A DNA stretch of 64,000 nt from Saprospiraceae bacterium (GTDB lineage: Bacteria > Bacteroidota > Bacteroidia > Chitinophagales > Saprospiraceae): the NCBI GenBank assembly GCA_013001595.1, contig JABDMH010000042.1:120695-184694 (forward strand), read 5' to 3'. The translations under genes were made by a program, and so were the position numbers. Position 1 is the first letter of the stretch. Every line of letters starts with the position of its first letter. A model generated the notes under the pieces. It made no database searches and had not been told where the DNA came from. It saw nothing but the letters and a program-made list of their open reading frames with translations. Shown one piece after another: positions 44,080 to 53,267 of this stretch.

Positions 44080-47000
44080 ATGACACTAAGGAGAAAACTT
44101 GTTTTATTGTTTTTACTTGCCTGCGGCCAAATCTGGTCTCAACCCAGCATCAGCTTGCTGGCCAATTGGGATTACAAGAGAAAAATTGATGGCATTGAGC
44201 GCATTCATAAAGTCATTTCCTCATCTGGTGGTGACCTGATCGCAGTAGGTGAAGTGATCAGCGCTAAGTACGATGACATGGACGGACTTTTTATCGTGCT
44301 GGATGCCATGTCAGGCGCTCCGAAAGCCTGGAAGAGAATTGGAGGGGCTGGCGATCAAGCCATTAACGACGTAGTACAAAACCTCGATGGTACATTCACA
44401 GCCATAGGATCTACACGGCGAGAGGGTCGACCCAAGGTGGGTTGGATCACAAAGCTGGACATTCTAGGTGAGCTCATCGATCTCAAAGAACTGTCTCTTA
44501 AAGAAAGCCAATTACAGCGCCTAGCCATTAATGAACAAGGAGATATGATGATGGCTGGCGTACAACACCTATCAAAAAAAGTCAGCGTTCCCATTCTTTT
44601 TGCCATGGACCAATCGCTAGAAACAAATAGAATAATATCCGATGGTACACTTCCCTCTAGTGTTCAATCAATCGCAGCTTCCCCTCAAGGTTTCATGCTG
44701 TTGGGAAATACATCCATAAAAGACAGAGTACACCCTGGACAAATCTGGTGCCGCTTGGTAGACATGCAAGGAAATAACACAGGTCTTGATGAACTGCACT
44801 TCGGCGATAAAGGTCAATTTGAAGCATCAGGGATAGCAGCTACATCAGACGATGGGTGGATCATTACTGGTACAGCCATTGCCTCCAAGCAAGGAAAGTC
44901 AGATATGCTATTGATCAAAATCAATGGTGCTGGTGAAAAAATCTGGGAAAAAACTTATGGTGGAGCCGCACCAGACATCTCTATAGACGCAATCGAATTG
45001 TCAATCGGTGGTTTTGCCTTATTGGGCCATACTTGGTCTCATATGCCCATTGCCCGATTTTCAAATATTCAATTGGTAATAACAGATGTACAGGGCAATC
45101 AGCTAGATGACGACATCATTCCCATCAGAAATGCACAAGGTGACCAATACGGGTTTTCACTTTGTGAGTCTCCAGCTTCTCGAGATATTGTAGTGGTCGG
45201 AAATGATATGGCCGATAAACAAAGGAAGAACACCTTCTTAAGCTCCATAAGCTATTTCAGCCAAGATTTGACCACACTACCCAATGAAGAGGAAGAAACA
45301 TTCGGAGCTTCTGCAGAGGGATTGTTAAAGATTTCTCCCAGTAGTTTCTTTGATGCAAATCAGAATCACGTGCTTGAACAAAGTGAACGTGGATATGTAG
45401 AGGTCAAGTTGAGTAATGAGAGCTCCAATGCCCAAAGAGATGTGATTGTAAATGTCACTTCTGATGCCGAACTTTCTTATTGGAAAAAGGTCTATTTGGG
45501 AAATCTGGGCGCTAACGAGACTAAAAAAATCCGCGTTCCTGTCGTGGCTTTTGACAAGCCACAGAAAGGCAACTATACATTGCAGCTTGGCATTCATGCG
45601 AATGGTAAATTTATCACCAGCGGTACCGCCCAATTGGCGACCAACCAACCAAATCCTGCAGACCTTATCGTCAATAGATACCATTTTACCCCAGGAGATA
45701 AACCAGCACCAGGTCAACCCATCATGCTCAAGGTGGAGATCACAAATAATGGAGGTGCCACCTCTGACGCACTAATGGCTGACTTTGAGCTGCCTGCTGG
45801 TGTCGAAGCACAAGCTTCCCAACGTATACAATTGCCCGCTCTAGCACCTCACGAAAAGCACACCCTGTCTTTCGGTTTTACCTACAGAGAAGATTTCGAA
45901 CATGAACATATTCGTGTCGCACTAACAACCAATTCGACTAAAGATGTCGTTGGGATCAAACGCACCTTTGATCTCAAGATATCAGATAAGTCTCAAACTC
46001 AAAGGGCCCTTGTAAGCAATGTAAGTGAAAATACAGCACATGAAATATTTTGGGTCAGTCATGATGTAGACGAATTCCGAGCGGTAGAAGTCAGCAAGAG
46101 CAATGTCGATTTGAAAGTCATTGCCGTTTCCAGTGATCCACTCTCCAAACAAAACTTCGCGGTAATGATCAATGGCAGAAGATCACAAGGACAAAAGCTC
46201 GACGAAGCACAACTAAAGCCTGCCAAAGCTAGCAGCTCTGGAAGGATGCAACATTCGTATACCAATACGGTCCGATTGTCCGAAGGCATCAATGAAGTTC
46301 AGATCGTGTATTACGCAGCGGATGGAAAGACAATCATTGGAAAAAGCACGCCCGTTAGTTTTCACTACATTCCAAAGGATAAACCCAATTTATATGTGCT
46401 TTCGATTGGCGTAGCGCATGATGACTTGGCTCATACAGTCAGCGACGCTCAGGATTTTGCCAATATGTATGCAAAATTACGCGATGATCGAGGTAGAGGA
46501 TTCAAAAAAGTAGAGGTCATCCAATTGCTATCAGAAGCAGAAACCAGCGAAAATAATATCAAGAAGGCATTCATTAACCTATCCAAAGATCGGAGAATCA
46601 AAGACAATGATCTAGTAGTCGTATTTCTCTCTTCTCACGGGAAAGTGATCGATCGCGATAGATATGTACTCTTGCCGTCAGACTACGACCCACGATACGA
46701 ATCCCTAAGCACCATAGATTTTAATGAAGACATACTCAAACAACTGCGAATGGTCGATGGCAATAAGCTCGTCTTTATTGATGCCTGTCATAGTGGTAGT
46801 GCGGGTAGTAGATCTTTTTCTGATGATGCGGCCAGCCAGGTTATGAACGACTTGATTAAGGCTACTTCTGGTATGGAGATATTTGCCTCTTGCAGTGATA
46901 AGGAATACTCCTATGAGGATGAGTCTTGGGGAAATGGAGCTTTTACCAAAGCGATTATAGAAGCATTCAATAACACGGAAGTAGAGATCGAAGGAAGGAA

Positions 47001-47205
47001 AACCTCTGCAGACATATATGCTATCAAGAATGGACAAAAAACAGCAGGAGCTGACGGTGTGATTACTATCGAGGAATTGAAAGCGTTTGTTCAAAGTCGA
47101 GTACCCTATCTTGTCAAGCACACAAAAAATAAACCTCAACACCCAACTAATAAATCGACTGACCTGCTACCTGAAGAGATGGGCATATATATGGTGAGTA
47201 AATAG
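44080..47205 (+). CDS. Secreted caspase-like (C14) protein with propeller and Ig-like domains
   Basis: 1041 aa. Signal peptide MTLRRKLVLLFLLACGQIWS. Residues about 30-400 are repeated blades (DDGWIITGTAIASKQGKSDMLLIK and similar), likely a beta-propeller. Residues 412-515 and 525-620 are Ig-like, the second CARDB-like (LKVEITNNGGATSDA). Residues 670-760 form another beta domain. Residues 768-1030 are a caspase-fold domain with His853 (LSSHGK) and Cys903 (IDACHSG), an intact dyad. It has no membrane anchor or T9SS sorting domain, so it is periplasmic or secreted. Bacterial caspase homologues usually cut after Arg or Lys. Its divergent partner is the TPR-CHAT gene, and it carries a candidate sigma-type promoter. 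Confidence 0.9.
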   Translation: MTLRRKLVLLFLLACGQIWSQPSISLLANWDYKRKIDGIERIHKVISSSGGDLIAVGEVISAKYDDMDGLFIVLDAMSGAPKAWKRIGGAGDQAINDVVQNLDGTFTAIGSTRREGRPKVGWITKLDILGELIDLKELSLKESQLQRLAINEQGDMMMAGVQHLSKKVSVPILFAMDQSLETNRIISDGTLPSSVQSIAASPQGFMLLGNTSIKDRVHPGQIWCRLVDMQGNNTGLDELHFGDKGQFEASGIAATSDDGWIITGTAIASKQGKSDMLLIKINGAGEKIWEKTYGGAAPDISIDAIELSIGGFALLGHTWSHMPIARFSNIQLVITDVQGNQLDDDIIPIRNAQGDQYGFSLCESPASRDIVVVGNDMADKQRKNTFLSSISYFSQDLTTLPNEEEETFGASAEGLLKISPSSFFDANQNHVLEQSERGYVEVKLSNESSNAQRDVIVNVTSDAELSYWKKVYLGNLGANETKKIRVPVVAFDKPQKGNYTLQLGIHANGKFITSGTAQLATNQPNPADLIVNRYHFTPGDKPAPGQPIMLKVEITNNGGATSDALMADFELPAGVEAQASQRIQLPALAPHEKHTLSFGFTYREDFEHEHIRVALTTNSTKDVVGIKRTFDLKISDKSQTQRALVSNVSENTAHEIFWVSHDVDEFRAVEVSKSNVDLKVIAVSSDPLSKQNFAVMINGRRSQGQKLDEAQLKPAKASSSGRMQHSYTNTVRLSEGINEVQIVYYAADGKTIIGKSTPVSFHYIPKDKPNLYVLSIGVAHDDLAHTVSDAQDFANMYAKLRDDRGRGFKKVEVIQLLSEAETSENNIKKAFINLSKDRRIKDNDLVVVFLSSHGKVIDRDRYVLLPSDYDPRYESLSTIDFNEDILKQLRMVDGNKLVFIDACHSGSAGSRSFSDDAASQVMNDLIKATSGMEIFASCSDKEYSYEDESWGNGAFTKAIIEAFNNTEVEIEGRKTSADIYAIKNGQKTAGADGVITIEELKAFVQSRVPYLVKHTKNKPQHPTNKSTDLLPEEMGIYMVSK

Positions 47206-47244
47206 TAGATGTAGCGCAATAGTCTGAGAGGCTATGAGAATGCA

Positions 47245-48621
47245 CTATCGCTCACCAAAAACTTCATCATATAGATCATTGATACTTCCCACATGTCTGA
47301 TCTGGATCCTCTCAGGCTCAAAATCCATGTTCTTTGCGTGGTATCTAGAGATAAATATTTTGTCAAATCCAAGTCGTTCTGCCTCGAGAATTCTTTGCTC
47401 CAATCTGTTCACAGATCTGATCTCACCCGATAGACCGATTTCGCCCGCAAAACAAATGGTATGGGCCAATTCAATGTCTTCCAATGAAGAAACTAAGGCA
47501 CACAGAACTGCCATATCGATGGCAGGATCTGTCACTCTTAGACCGCCAGCAATGTTGAGAAAAACATCGGATTGTCCGAAAAAGAGGCCACACCGTTTTT
47601 CTAGCACGGCGAGAAGCATATGTAAACGTCGCATGTCAAAACCAGTAGTAGAGCGCTGTGGCGTCCCATAGACTGCACTACTGACGAGGGCTTGCGTTTC
47701 AATCAAGATTGGCCGTTGTCCTTCCAACGTTGCACCCACTGCATTGCCACTTTTGATCGCATCATTTTGGTTAAGCCAAAGCTTTGAAGGATTGATCACT
47801 GCATTGAGGCCACCTTGATTCATCTCGTAAATACCAAGTTCGTCGGTAGATCCAAATCTATTTTTTATGGTGCGCAATAGTCGAAAGACATGATGGCGAT
47901 CGCCTTCAAATTGGAGCACAGCATCGACAATATGCTCCAGCACTTTCGGACCAGCTATGCTACCATCCTTGGTAATGTGACCGATTACAATTACGGGAAT
48001 TTGTGTCTCTTTCGCCAATCGCTGCAACATGGTCGTACTGTCCCGTACTTGAGTAATGGTGCCAGGGGCTGAATCCAGTTGCGAGGAATGTACTGTCTGA
48101 ATTGAATCTATGATCAATAAGGAGGGTTCGAGCTTTTGAACCTCTAAGAGGATGCGTTCCAAGTTGGTCTCAGCCAACAAATAACAGTGGTCTTGAATGC
48201 CACCAATCCGATCCGCCCTAAGCTTAATTTGTTGGGCACTCTCCTCTCCAGATACATATAGTGTTTTACCTTTCCAGGCCATTGCCACTTGCAAAAGTAA
48301 AGTAGATTTACCGATACCTGGGTGACCACCGATCAGTAAGATTGAACCCGGCACGATACCACCACCAGTTACGCGGTCAAACTCGGAGTCACCTGTGAGC
48401 ATTCGATCTACTTGTAAAGACTGCACTTCACTGATGGGGATGGGTTTCGCTGGCACATTTTCCTGCTCCCCTATCTTCCAGGCATGACCAGCTGAAGCCG
48501 CCAGTTGTTGTTCTTCATGATACGTGTTCCATGCATTGCAAGAGGGGCAATTGCCAATCCACTTTGGAGAATTGGCACCACACGAACTGCAGACGAATTG
48601 CGTTTTTACTTTCTTTTTCAA
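47245..48621 (-). CDS. radA: DNA repair protein RadA
   Basis: 458 aa from TTG 48621 (MKKKVKTQFVCSSCG), the usual RadA length and N-terminus. A longer frame to ATG 48699 adds 26 residues unlike the family, and a promoter-like TACCTTCG falls inside that extension. Order of domains: C4 zinc finger (CSSCGANSPKWIGNCPSC), RecA-like ATPase with Walker A GHPGIGKST, the RadA-specific KNRFG motif (IKNRFGSTDELG) and a Lon-protease-like C-terminal domain. RadA is a hexameric helicase that extends D-loops in recombination. It is convergent with the caspase-like gene. Confidence 0.94.
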   Translation of the reverse strand: MKKKVKTQFVCSSCGANSPKWIGNCPSCNAWNTYHEEQQLAASAGHAWKIGEQENVPAKPIPISEVQSLQVDRMLTGDSEFDRVTGGGIVPGSILLIGGHPGIGKSTLLLQVAMAWKGKTLYVSGEESAQQIKLRADRIGGIQDHCYLLAETNLERILLEVQKLEPSLLIIDSIQTVHSSQLDSAPGTITQVRDSTTMLQRLAKETQIPVIVIGHITKDGSIAGPKVLEHIVDAVLQFEGDRHHVFRLLRTIKNRFGSTDELGIYEMNQGGLNAVINPSKLWLNQNDAIKSGNAVGATLEGQRPILIETQALVSSAVYGTPQRSTTGFDMRRLHMLLAVLEKRCGLFFGQSDVFLNIAGGLRVTDPAIDMAVLCALVSSLEDIELAHTICFAGEIGLSGEIRSVNRLEQRILEAERLGFDKIFISRYHAKNMDFEPERIQIRHVGSINDLYDEVFGER

Positions 48622-48662
48622 ATGACTATATTTCCCTGACCCCAAGAAGCGTTCAGCACTTA

Positions 48663-48670
48663 CGAAGGTA
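48663..48670 (-). promoter_or_regulatory. Probable radA promoter -7 element
   Basis: TACCTTCG on the minus strand differs by one base from TAnnTTTG and lies about 42 nt before the proposed TTG start. It supports the shorter gene model. Confidence 0.35.
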
Positions 48671-49008
48671 AAAAACGGTTGGTTCTTACTGCGACACATC
48701 TCTATGTCGCTGGAGCGCTAATATGAATTTTTTCAAATTATCAGTCTGATTTTCAAACACTTAGTTGTTTGACGAATCTTTTTGCCCTTTTTTTCACCAT
48801 TTCTTGTGGTTTCCCTAAGTGTCGTGCGTCATATGTATGAAAATCACCTTTAGATCTAGATCTTCAAAGGAAGAAATAACTAGAATACTACAGGGAGTAA
48901 TAAATGTAGATTGTTTTCATTTGGTTTTTTGGGGTTATACGGGGTGCTGGTCCTTGGACTAGTACCCTGTTTCTTTATTAGAACGTTCTGATGGGATGGT
49001 TGGCTACC
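48671..49008. other. Intergenic region without a supported gene
   Basis: AT-rich with several T-runs (for example near 48780-48800). A short CAAACA/TGTTTG inverted repeat is at about 48755-48772. No reading frame with coding features. It lies upstream of radA and downstream of the O-antigen-ligase-like gene. Confidence 0.5.
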
Positions 49009-50799
49009 TCAATCTGGATTGTCCTGCAGCGCTTTCGTGATTTCCTGAGTAAATGCTTGCTTTTTCTCAGAGTCCGTTGGGATTCGTTGCACCACTTGCT
49101 TAGCTTGCTCAAAGTCCTTCATTGAATAATAGCAAAAGGCGAGATTAAAGAGTGCATCTTCAAATCGATCATTTATGCGCAATGCTTCTTCTAGATGAAC
49201 AATGGCCTCACTAAAGTTCTTCTTCTGCAAAAGTACAGTTGACAGATTGTTATGTAACTGAAAATGATGCGGATGTATAGCCAGTCCCCTCCTGAAATCT
49301 TCTTCTGCTTGGTCTAAGTCACCCAAGTGATACTGTGCGATCCCACTGTAGAACAACAACGGGGTTGTAGCATGATCTACGTTATACCATCTGCTTTGAG
49401 CTTCTCGGCTCAAGAGAATAACCTTTTCCCACTGCTGTGAAGCCCTGGCTTTCAACATTTCTTTTGTTTTCAACTCACCATGATATCTGGCTAGTCCCGT
49501 CCATCCAATGAAACAGAGGGCAGCACCCAGCACACCCAAAATTATACCCTTATTGATCCCGAATCTGAAACCCGACGTACGCTTGGTTAATAAATCGGTT
49601 AATGCAAGATAAAGTGCCAGAAGCAATATAAACTCAATCCGCTCTTTAGGAAAATCAATCAGTGAAACGACTGCAAATGAAGCGAGACCCGATCCTACCA
49701 TCAATTGCTGCCATGTAGGTTTATCTGAAGAACGCCACAATCGGTACCAGGCCACTAGAAAGACGGCAATGTATATGAGCAAACCGATGCCACCCAACTC
49801 CACTAGGATTTCCAGAAAATCATTATGTACTCGTGTAAAAACAACTTGTTGATCTTGCATTCGATATGAACCTTCCAATCCATAACCAGGAAAAAGCATC
49901 TTCCAATTTCCTGAGCCCACCCCAATGATCGGATGATCCTTAACCATATTGGCAGATTTTATCCATATCAGACGCCGCTCATAGCCTGTCTGGGCAGTAG
50001 CATAGTTGAGAGGATTCACTCGATCACGCAGTGACGGGTTTGTGATTAATATGATTACAACGCCTAGGATCATCAACGACATTACAGAAACTACTTGTCG
50101 ACTTAAAGCGGGAGATAACCATTCATTTCGCTTACGCCAGCTATACATACCGATGATCGCAAGCATAACAAAGAGTCCTAGATACACTGCCCTACTTTGC
50201 AACATGATGATAACCACCACCTGCCATCCAATAAGTGCGCTGATTGGAGTAAACAAAGCGCCTCGAACCTTCACATCGAGGAGATTGAGTGGGATCAACA
50301 GCATTAAAAAACCAGCTATCAACGAACGATGACCAAAAAGTCTCTGTAGCTCATACAAAGAGGTATTGTTATAGCTTCCATCAGCTAGCAGTGTGGCTAG
50401 TTCGTAGGTGATGATCAGTAAAATATAGAGTGTTGCTATGCGACTGACTTTGGGTAAATATGAAATGACCGTCTCAATGTCTTGTCTAAAGATGACCCTA
50501 ATTATAAAGTAGCCCCCAGAAAAGAGGATCCACTTTTCAGCAGCAAAAAGGCCTTCGGCTAGGTGCTCAGCCCACCCAAGAGAGACCAAATTCCAACTAC
50601 AAAAAAGGATGACGGAAATGTCTAGCCAACTCAACTTTACCGGACCCTTCCTGTAGAACCAAAAACAGATTGCTGAAAAGGTAAGGAGGAAAATACTCGT
50701 AGCTAGAAATCGACTATGGAGAAAGTGGTCAATCAGCTTAGGGTCGTAGACTAACACCGCACACAAGAAAATCGAAACTATAAGTGATCGTTGCAGCAT
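49009..50799 (-). CDS. O-antigen ligase-like (Wzy_C) membrane protein with C-terminal TPRs
   Basis: 596 aa. Residues 1 to about 435 contain ten or more transmembrane helices. The Wzy/WaaL-type periplasmic motif, GVGSGNWKMLFPGYG followed by VHNDFLEILVELGGIGLLIYI, is the family hallmark. Residues about 450-590 hold three or four TPR repeats (IAQYHLGDLDQAEEDFRRGLAIHPHHFQLHNN split). Members polymerise or ligate glycans, or O-glycosylate proteins in Bacteroidota. The TPR fusion suggests a protein partner. No glycan cluster surrounds it, so the substrate cannot be told. Confidence 0.88.
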   Translation of the reverse strand: MLQRSLIVSIFLCAVLVYDPKLIDHFLHSRFLATSIFLLTFSAICFWFYRKGPVKLSWLDISVILFCSWNLVSLGWAEHLAEGLFAAEKWILFSGGYFIIRVIFRQDIETVISYLPKVSRIATLYILLIITYELATLLADGSYNNTSLYELQRLFGHRSLIAGFLMLLIPLNLLDVKVRGALFTPISALIGWQVVVIIMLQSRAVYLGLFVMLAIIGMYSWRKRNEWLSPALSRQVVSVMSLMILGVVIILITNPSLRDRVNPLNYATAQTGYERRLIWIKSANMVKDHPIIGVGSGNWKMLFPGYGLEGSYRMQDQQVVFTRVHNDFLEILVELGGIGLLIYIAVFLVAWYRLWRSSDKPTWQQLMVGSGLASFAVVSLIDFPKERIEFILLLALYLALTDLLTKRTSGFRFGINKGIILGVLGAALCFIGWTGLARYHGELKTKEMLKARASQQWEKVILLSREAQSRWYNVDHATTPLLFYSGIAQYHLGDLDQAEEDFRRGLAIHPHHFQLHNNLSTVLLQKKNFSEAIVHLEEALRINDRFEDALFNLAFCYYSMKDFEQAKQVVQRIPTDSEKKQAFTQEITKALQDNPD

Positions 50800-51313
50800 A
50801 TCTTCATGCCCACAGATGTTATGGGCTCTCCCTATTTAAGTACAGAATCTCGCAATGAAAATGGAGCATCCCAATGCCTAGATTTTAACTTCTTATAGGC
50901 CAATGTCAATTTACGAATCGGATGCCCAGTCTCACTTCATTTTCACTCCCAAATTAGGCTTAGTTCTCAAATATCCATCATATATACTCGGAGAAATGAG
51001 CCTTTAACCAATCCTCTCTAAACGTACAAGTGATTTTCCTCTGGAGGAATCCAAAAGTTCAGATCCAATTATGGCACCCCATCAAGTAATCTCATTGGTC
51101 ATTGAGTTCAGTGATCAGGATCATCAAATGCCTGGTTCAATGTTAAATACATGTTTATACATATGCATAAAGAATTGTTTATTAGGTTATTATAAACATT
51201 GTAATAAAAAGTCGCTTGATCGAGTTCGTTTCACTATGAGACTCCAGTTCATCCAGGGTGAAAACGATTTGCAGATGCTTTTACCTGCACTCTAAAATTG
51301 GAAGTTTTTTCAT
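50800..51313. other. 514-base intergenic region without a supported gene
   Basis: A 74-codon plus-strand frame (51071-51295) has no coding hallmarks and is rejected. ATGTTTATA (51151-51159) and TATAAACAT (51191-51199) form a 9-bp inverted repeat with a 31-base spacer in very AT-rich sequence. It may be a regulatory or structural element of the ompA-like leader region. Confidence 0.45.
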
Positions 51314-51321
51314 TACTTTTG
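51314..51321 (+). promoter_or_regulatory. Promoter -7 element of the OmpA-like lipoprotein gene
   Basis: TACTTTTG matches TAnnTTTG exactly, 33 nt before the ATG at 51355. A TTG at 51298-51300 is too close to be a normal -33. Confidence 0.5.
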
Positions 51322-51354
51322 AAGTTCGAAACAAACATTAAAACTTAGGATACT

Positions 51355-52137
51355 ATGAATGTTAAGAGACTGCCACTAGGCCTATTGATACTGGCTCTTG
51401 CACTTGGCTCATGTGTAAGCAAGAAGAAATTCACTGAATTAGAGCAAGAAAAAACTAGCCTAGCATCTTCTCTAGAAAGCCTTGAGAAGAAGGTTAATAT
51501 GATGGAAGAAGACAATAAGGAATTGTCTGCACAAAAAGACCAACTAACTGAAAAAGTTGGCATGGTTGAATCCAAGCTGAAAACTACCGAAAGCGAAATG
51601 GCTTCGATGAACAAGTCAGTGGAAGATAAGCAAGCTCAAATCAATGTACTGCGTGATGAAATACAAGGTGCTTTTGCTGATGTAGAGAAAGCCGTATCTG
51701 AAAGTGGACAACGCATCACCGAGCTGGAAGACATGCTTTATCTAGATCTTGAGGATCCAATTAATTTCTCTACGGGTTCAGCGAGGCTCAATAAGGAAGA
51801 TAATCAGACCTTGGAAGAGTTGGCTGATATGCTTAATAAAGCACCAAATATGAGCCTAATCATAGAAGGCCATACAGACGATCGACCCATCAACAATGCT
51901 AACTATCAAGATAACTGGGATCTTAGTGTAGCCCGTTCCGTGTCCATCGTCAGGAAGTTGATTGCTATGGGTGTCAATCCTAAACAACTGACTGCAGCAG
52001 GTAAGGGAGAATTCCAACCTACAGTGACCGACGATCCTACTTCGCAAGAAACAAGAGCAGCCAATCGCCGAACAGAAGTAATCATAGTGCCTAAAATTGG
52101 TAAACTGTATCAGTTAAGCAAAGAGAGTGGCACCTAA
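51355..52137 (+). CDS. OmpA-family peptidoglycan-binding lipoprotein
   Basis: 260 aa. Lipoprotein signal with lipobox LALGSC (Cys20). Residues 25-125 form a coiled coil (EQEKTSLASSLESLEKKV, KSVEDKQAQINVLRDEI). Residues about 132-245 are an OmpA C-terminal domain (INFSTGSARLNKEDNQTL, IIEGHTDDRPI, NWDLSVARSVSIVRKL, NRRTEVIIVP) that binds diaminopimelate in peptidoglycan. It links the outer membrane to the cell wall, similar in layout to Pal- and Lpp-like linkers. Single gene with its own promoter and terminator. Confidence 0.92.
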   Translation: MNVKRLPLGLLILALALGSCVSKKKFTELEQEKTSLASSLESLEKKVNMMEEDNKELSAQKDQLTEKVGMVESKLKTTESEMASMNKSVEDKQAQINVLRDEIQGAFADVEKAVSESGQRITELEDMLYLDLEDPINFSTGSARLNKEDNQTLEELADMLNKAPNMSLIIEGHTDDRPINNANYQDNWDLSVARSVSIVRKLIAMGVNPKQLTAAGKGEFQPTVTDDPTSQETRAANRRTEVIIVPKIGKLYQLSKESGT

Positions 52138-52168
52138 TTGCCAGGACTTGTTTTCTGAGTGAAATTTT

Positions 52169-52200
52169 AAAGCCGATGGGATATCTTATCGGCTTTTTTT
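52169..52200 (+). terminator. Rho-independent terminator after the OmpA-like gene
   Basis: AAAGCCGAT (52169-52177) pairs with ATCGGCTTT (52188-52196) around a 10-nt loop, followed by further T residues. It may also serve the convergent minus-strand gene at 52216, since the other side reads TTTAAAATTT. Confidence 0.9.
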
Positions 52201-52215
52201 GTGCTCATTTAGGTG

Positions 52216-53148
52216 CTACGAAATCTTGTGTACAAGAAAAAACCCATCATTACCTTGCTTCTGGTAGTGAGGCATCAGCATTAGTCCATTTTCGACCGCA
52301 CGAATTTCTCCATGGCGATCTTTGGCAAGTAATTCACCCTTTCTCACCATTTGAAAGTTTTCATATCCCGGCTGCATGACAAAGCGATCTCCCCACTTGA
52401 TCCGGTGTGCATAAATAAGTCGAGCGACTTTTGGCAGACCTTTGGAATAAGATATAAGTAGCTGGTCATGTCTGTTGACAACATGTTCGGGAAGTACACT
52501 CCCTACAGTGCGCATGCAGTTGATCACTCCGGCAATACTACGGTTAATAGATAAGGGATCATAATGCTGCCCCGACTCGAAAACCACCCCCTTGATCGGC
52601 TTGCTATGATCACCAATTGTATAATGCTGAAGCATGGTACCCTCCAATCGCTCGACAAGTCCTAATATCACAGGGGCATTCATTTCCTTAGCCACCTCGA
52701 TGCTTGGTTTTGTATCTACTGGCAAACAGAAAATACCGCCAGTTGCAGTCGTTGTATGGAGGTCTATCAGGTAAATCTCATCACCCTCCCAATGACGAAT
52801 TTCCCGATCAATGGCTTGTTTTAATTTTGCCATTTCCCGCACATCATGGCGGCAAAAATTGGGATCTCTCAATCGTTTTAGGTGCTCGGGCTTCCACAAC
52901 CGATTTAGATCTCGCCTTATGTATCGCTTTCCGGCTTTGAGGGCCGGCAAATTGCCCATAAAGCAGACCATCTTGCCAAAGAATTTGAATGATGGGTTCG
53001 TTATTGGTTCAACTTCAAGCATCTTCATGATCAGATCTAGTGCTTTGATACCAGCCCACTCATTGCCATGCAAACCTCCTACACACAATAACAATGGTCC
53101 ATTCAAACCTTGCGTATAAGAGCCTAGTATTCGTTTCAGCTTTTGCAT
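52216..53148 (-). CDS. Succinylglutamate desuccinylase/aspartoacylase-family zinc hydrolase
   Basis: 310 aa, M14-like carboxypeptidase fold. The zinc site is visible as GGLHGNEWAG (His27, Glu30) and LIDLHTTTATGG (second His). RRDLNRLW is the arginine-containing substrate motif, and KGVVFESGQH holds the likely catalytic Glu. Enzymes of this group deacylate N-acyl amino acids or related amides. No arginine-degradation (ast) genes are nearby, so it is not a clear AstE, and the substrate is open. Cytoplasmic; monocistronic and convergent with the OmpA-like gene. Confidence 0.87.
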   Translation of the reverse strand: MQKLKRILGSYTQGLNGPLLLCVGGLHGNEWAGIKALDLIMKMLEVEPITNPSFKFFGKMVCFMGNLPALKAGKRYIRRDLNRLWKPEHLKRLRDPNFCRHDVREMAKLKQAIDREIRHWEGDEIYLIDLHTTTATGGIFCLPVDTKPSIEVAKEMNAPVILGLVERLEGTMLQHYTIGDHSKPIKGVVFESGQHYDPLSINRSIAGVINCMRTVGSVLPEHVVNRHDQLLISYSKGLPKVARLIYAHRIKWGDRFVMQPGYENFQMVRKGELLAKDRHGEIRAVENGLMLMPHYQKQGNDGFFLVHKIS

Positions 53149-53267
53149 CGTAATCGGCTACGAATTTACCGATTTGGTTGCCTTTAGCCATGCCATTCAC
53201 CTGTTTTCGAAACCCTTAAGAAGCAATAAACGTTGAAGAATTGTAAAACAAGTATTACTTTAAACCT

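Noticed and set aside
29124..47205. Type III-E CRISPR (craspase) explanation for the CHAT and sigma genes
   Set aside because: No CRISPR repeats, Cas7-11, Csx30 or Csx31 homologue is visible, and the CHAT protein carries export and anchor signals.
48622..48699. Longer RadA N-terminus starting at ATG 48699
   Set aside because: The extension is unlike RadA and contains a promoter-like element; TTG 48621 gives the standard zinc-finger start.
51071..51295. 74-codon plus-strand frame before the OmpA-like gene
   Set aside because: AT-rich sequence with cysteine-rich, unstructured translation and no start context; treated as non-coding.
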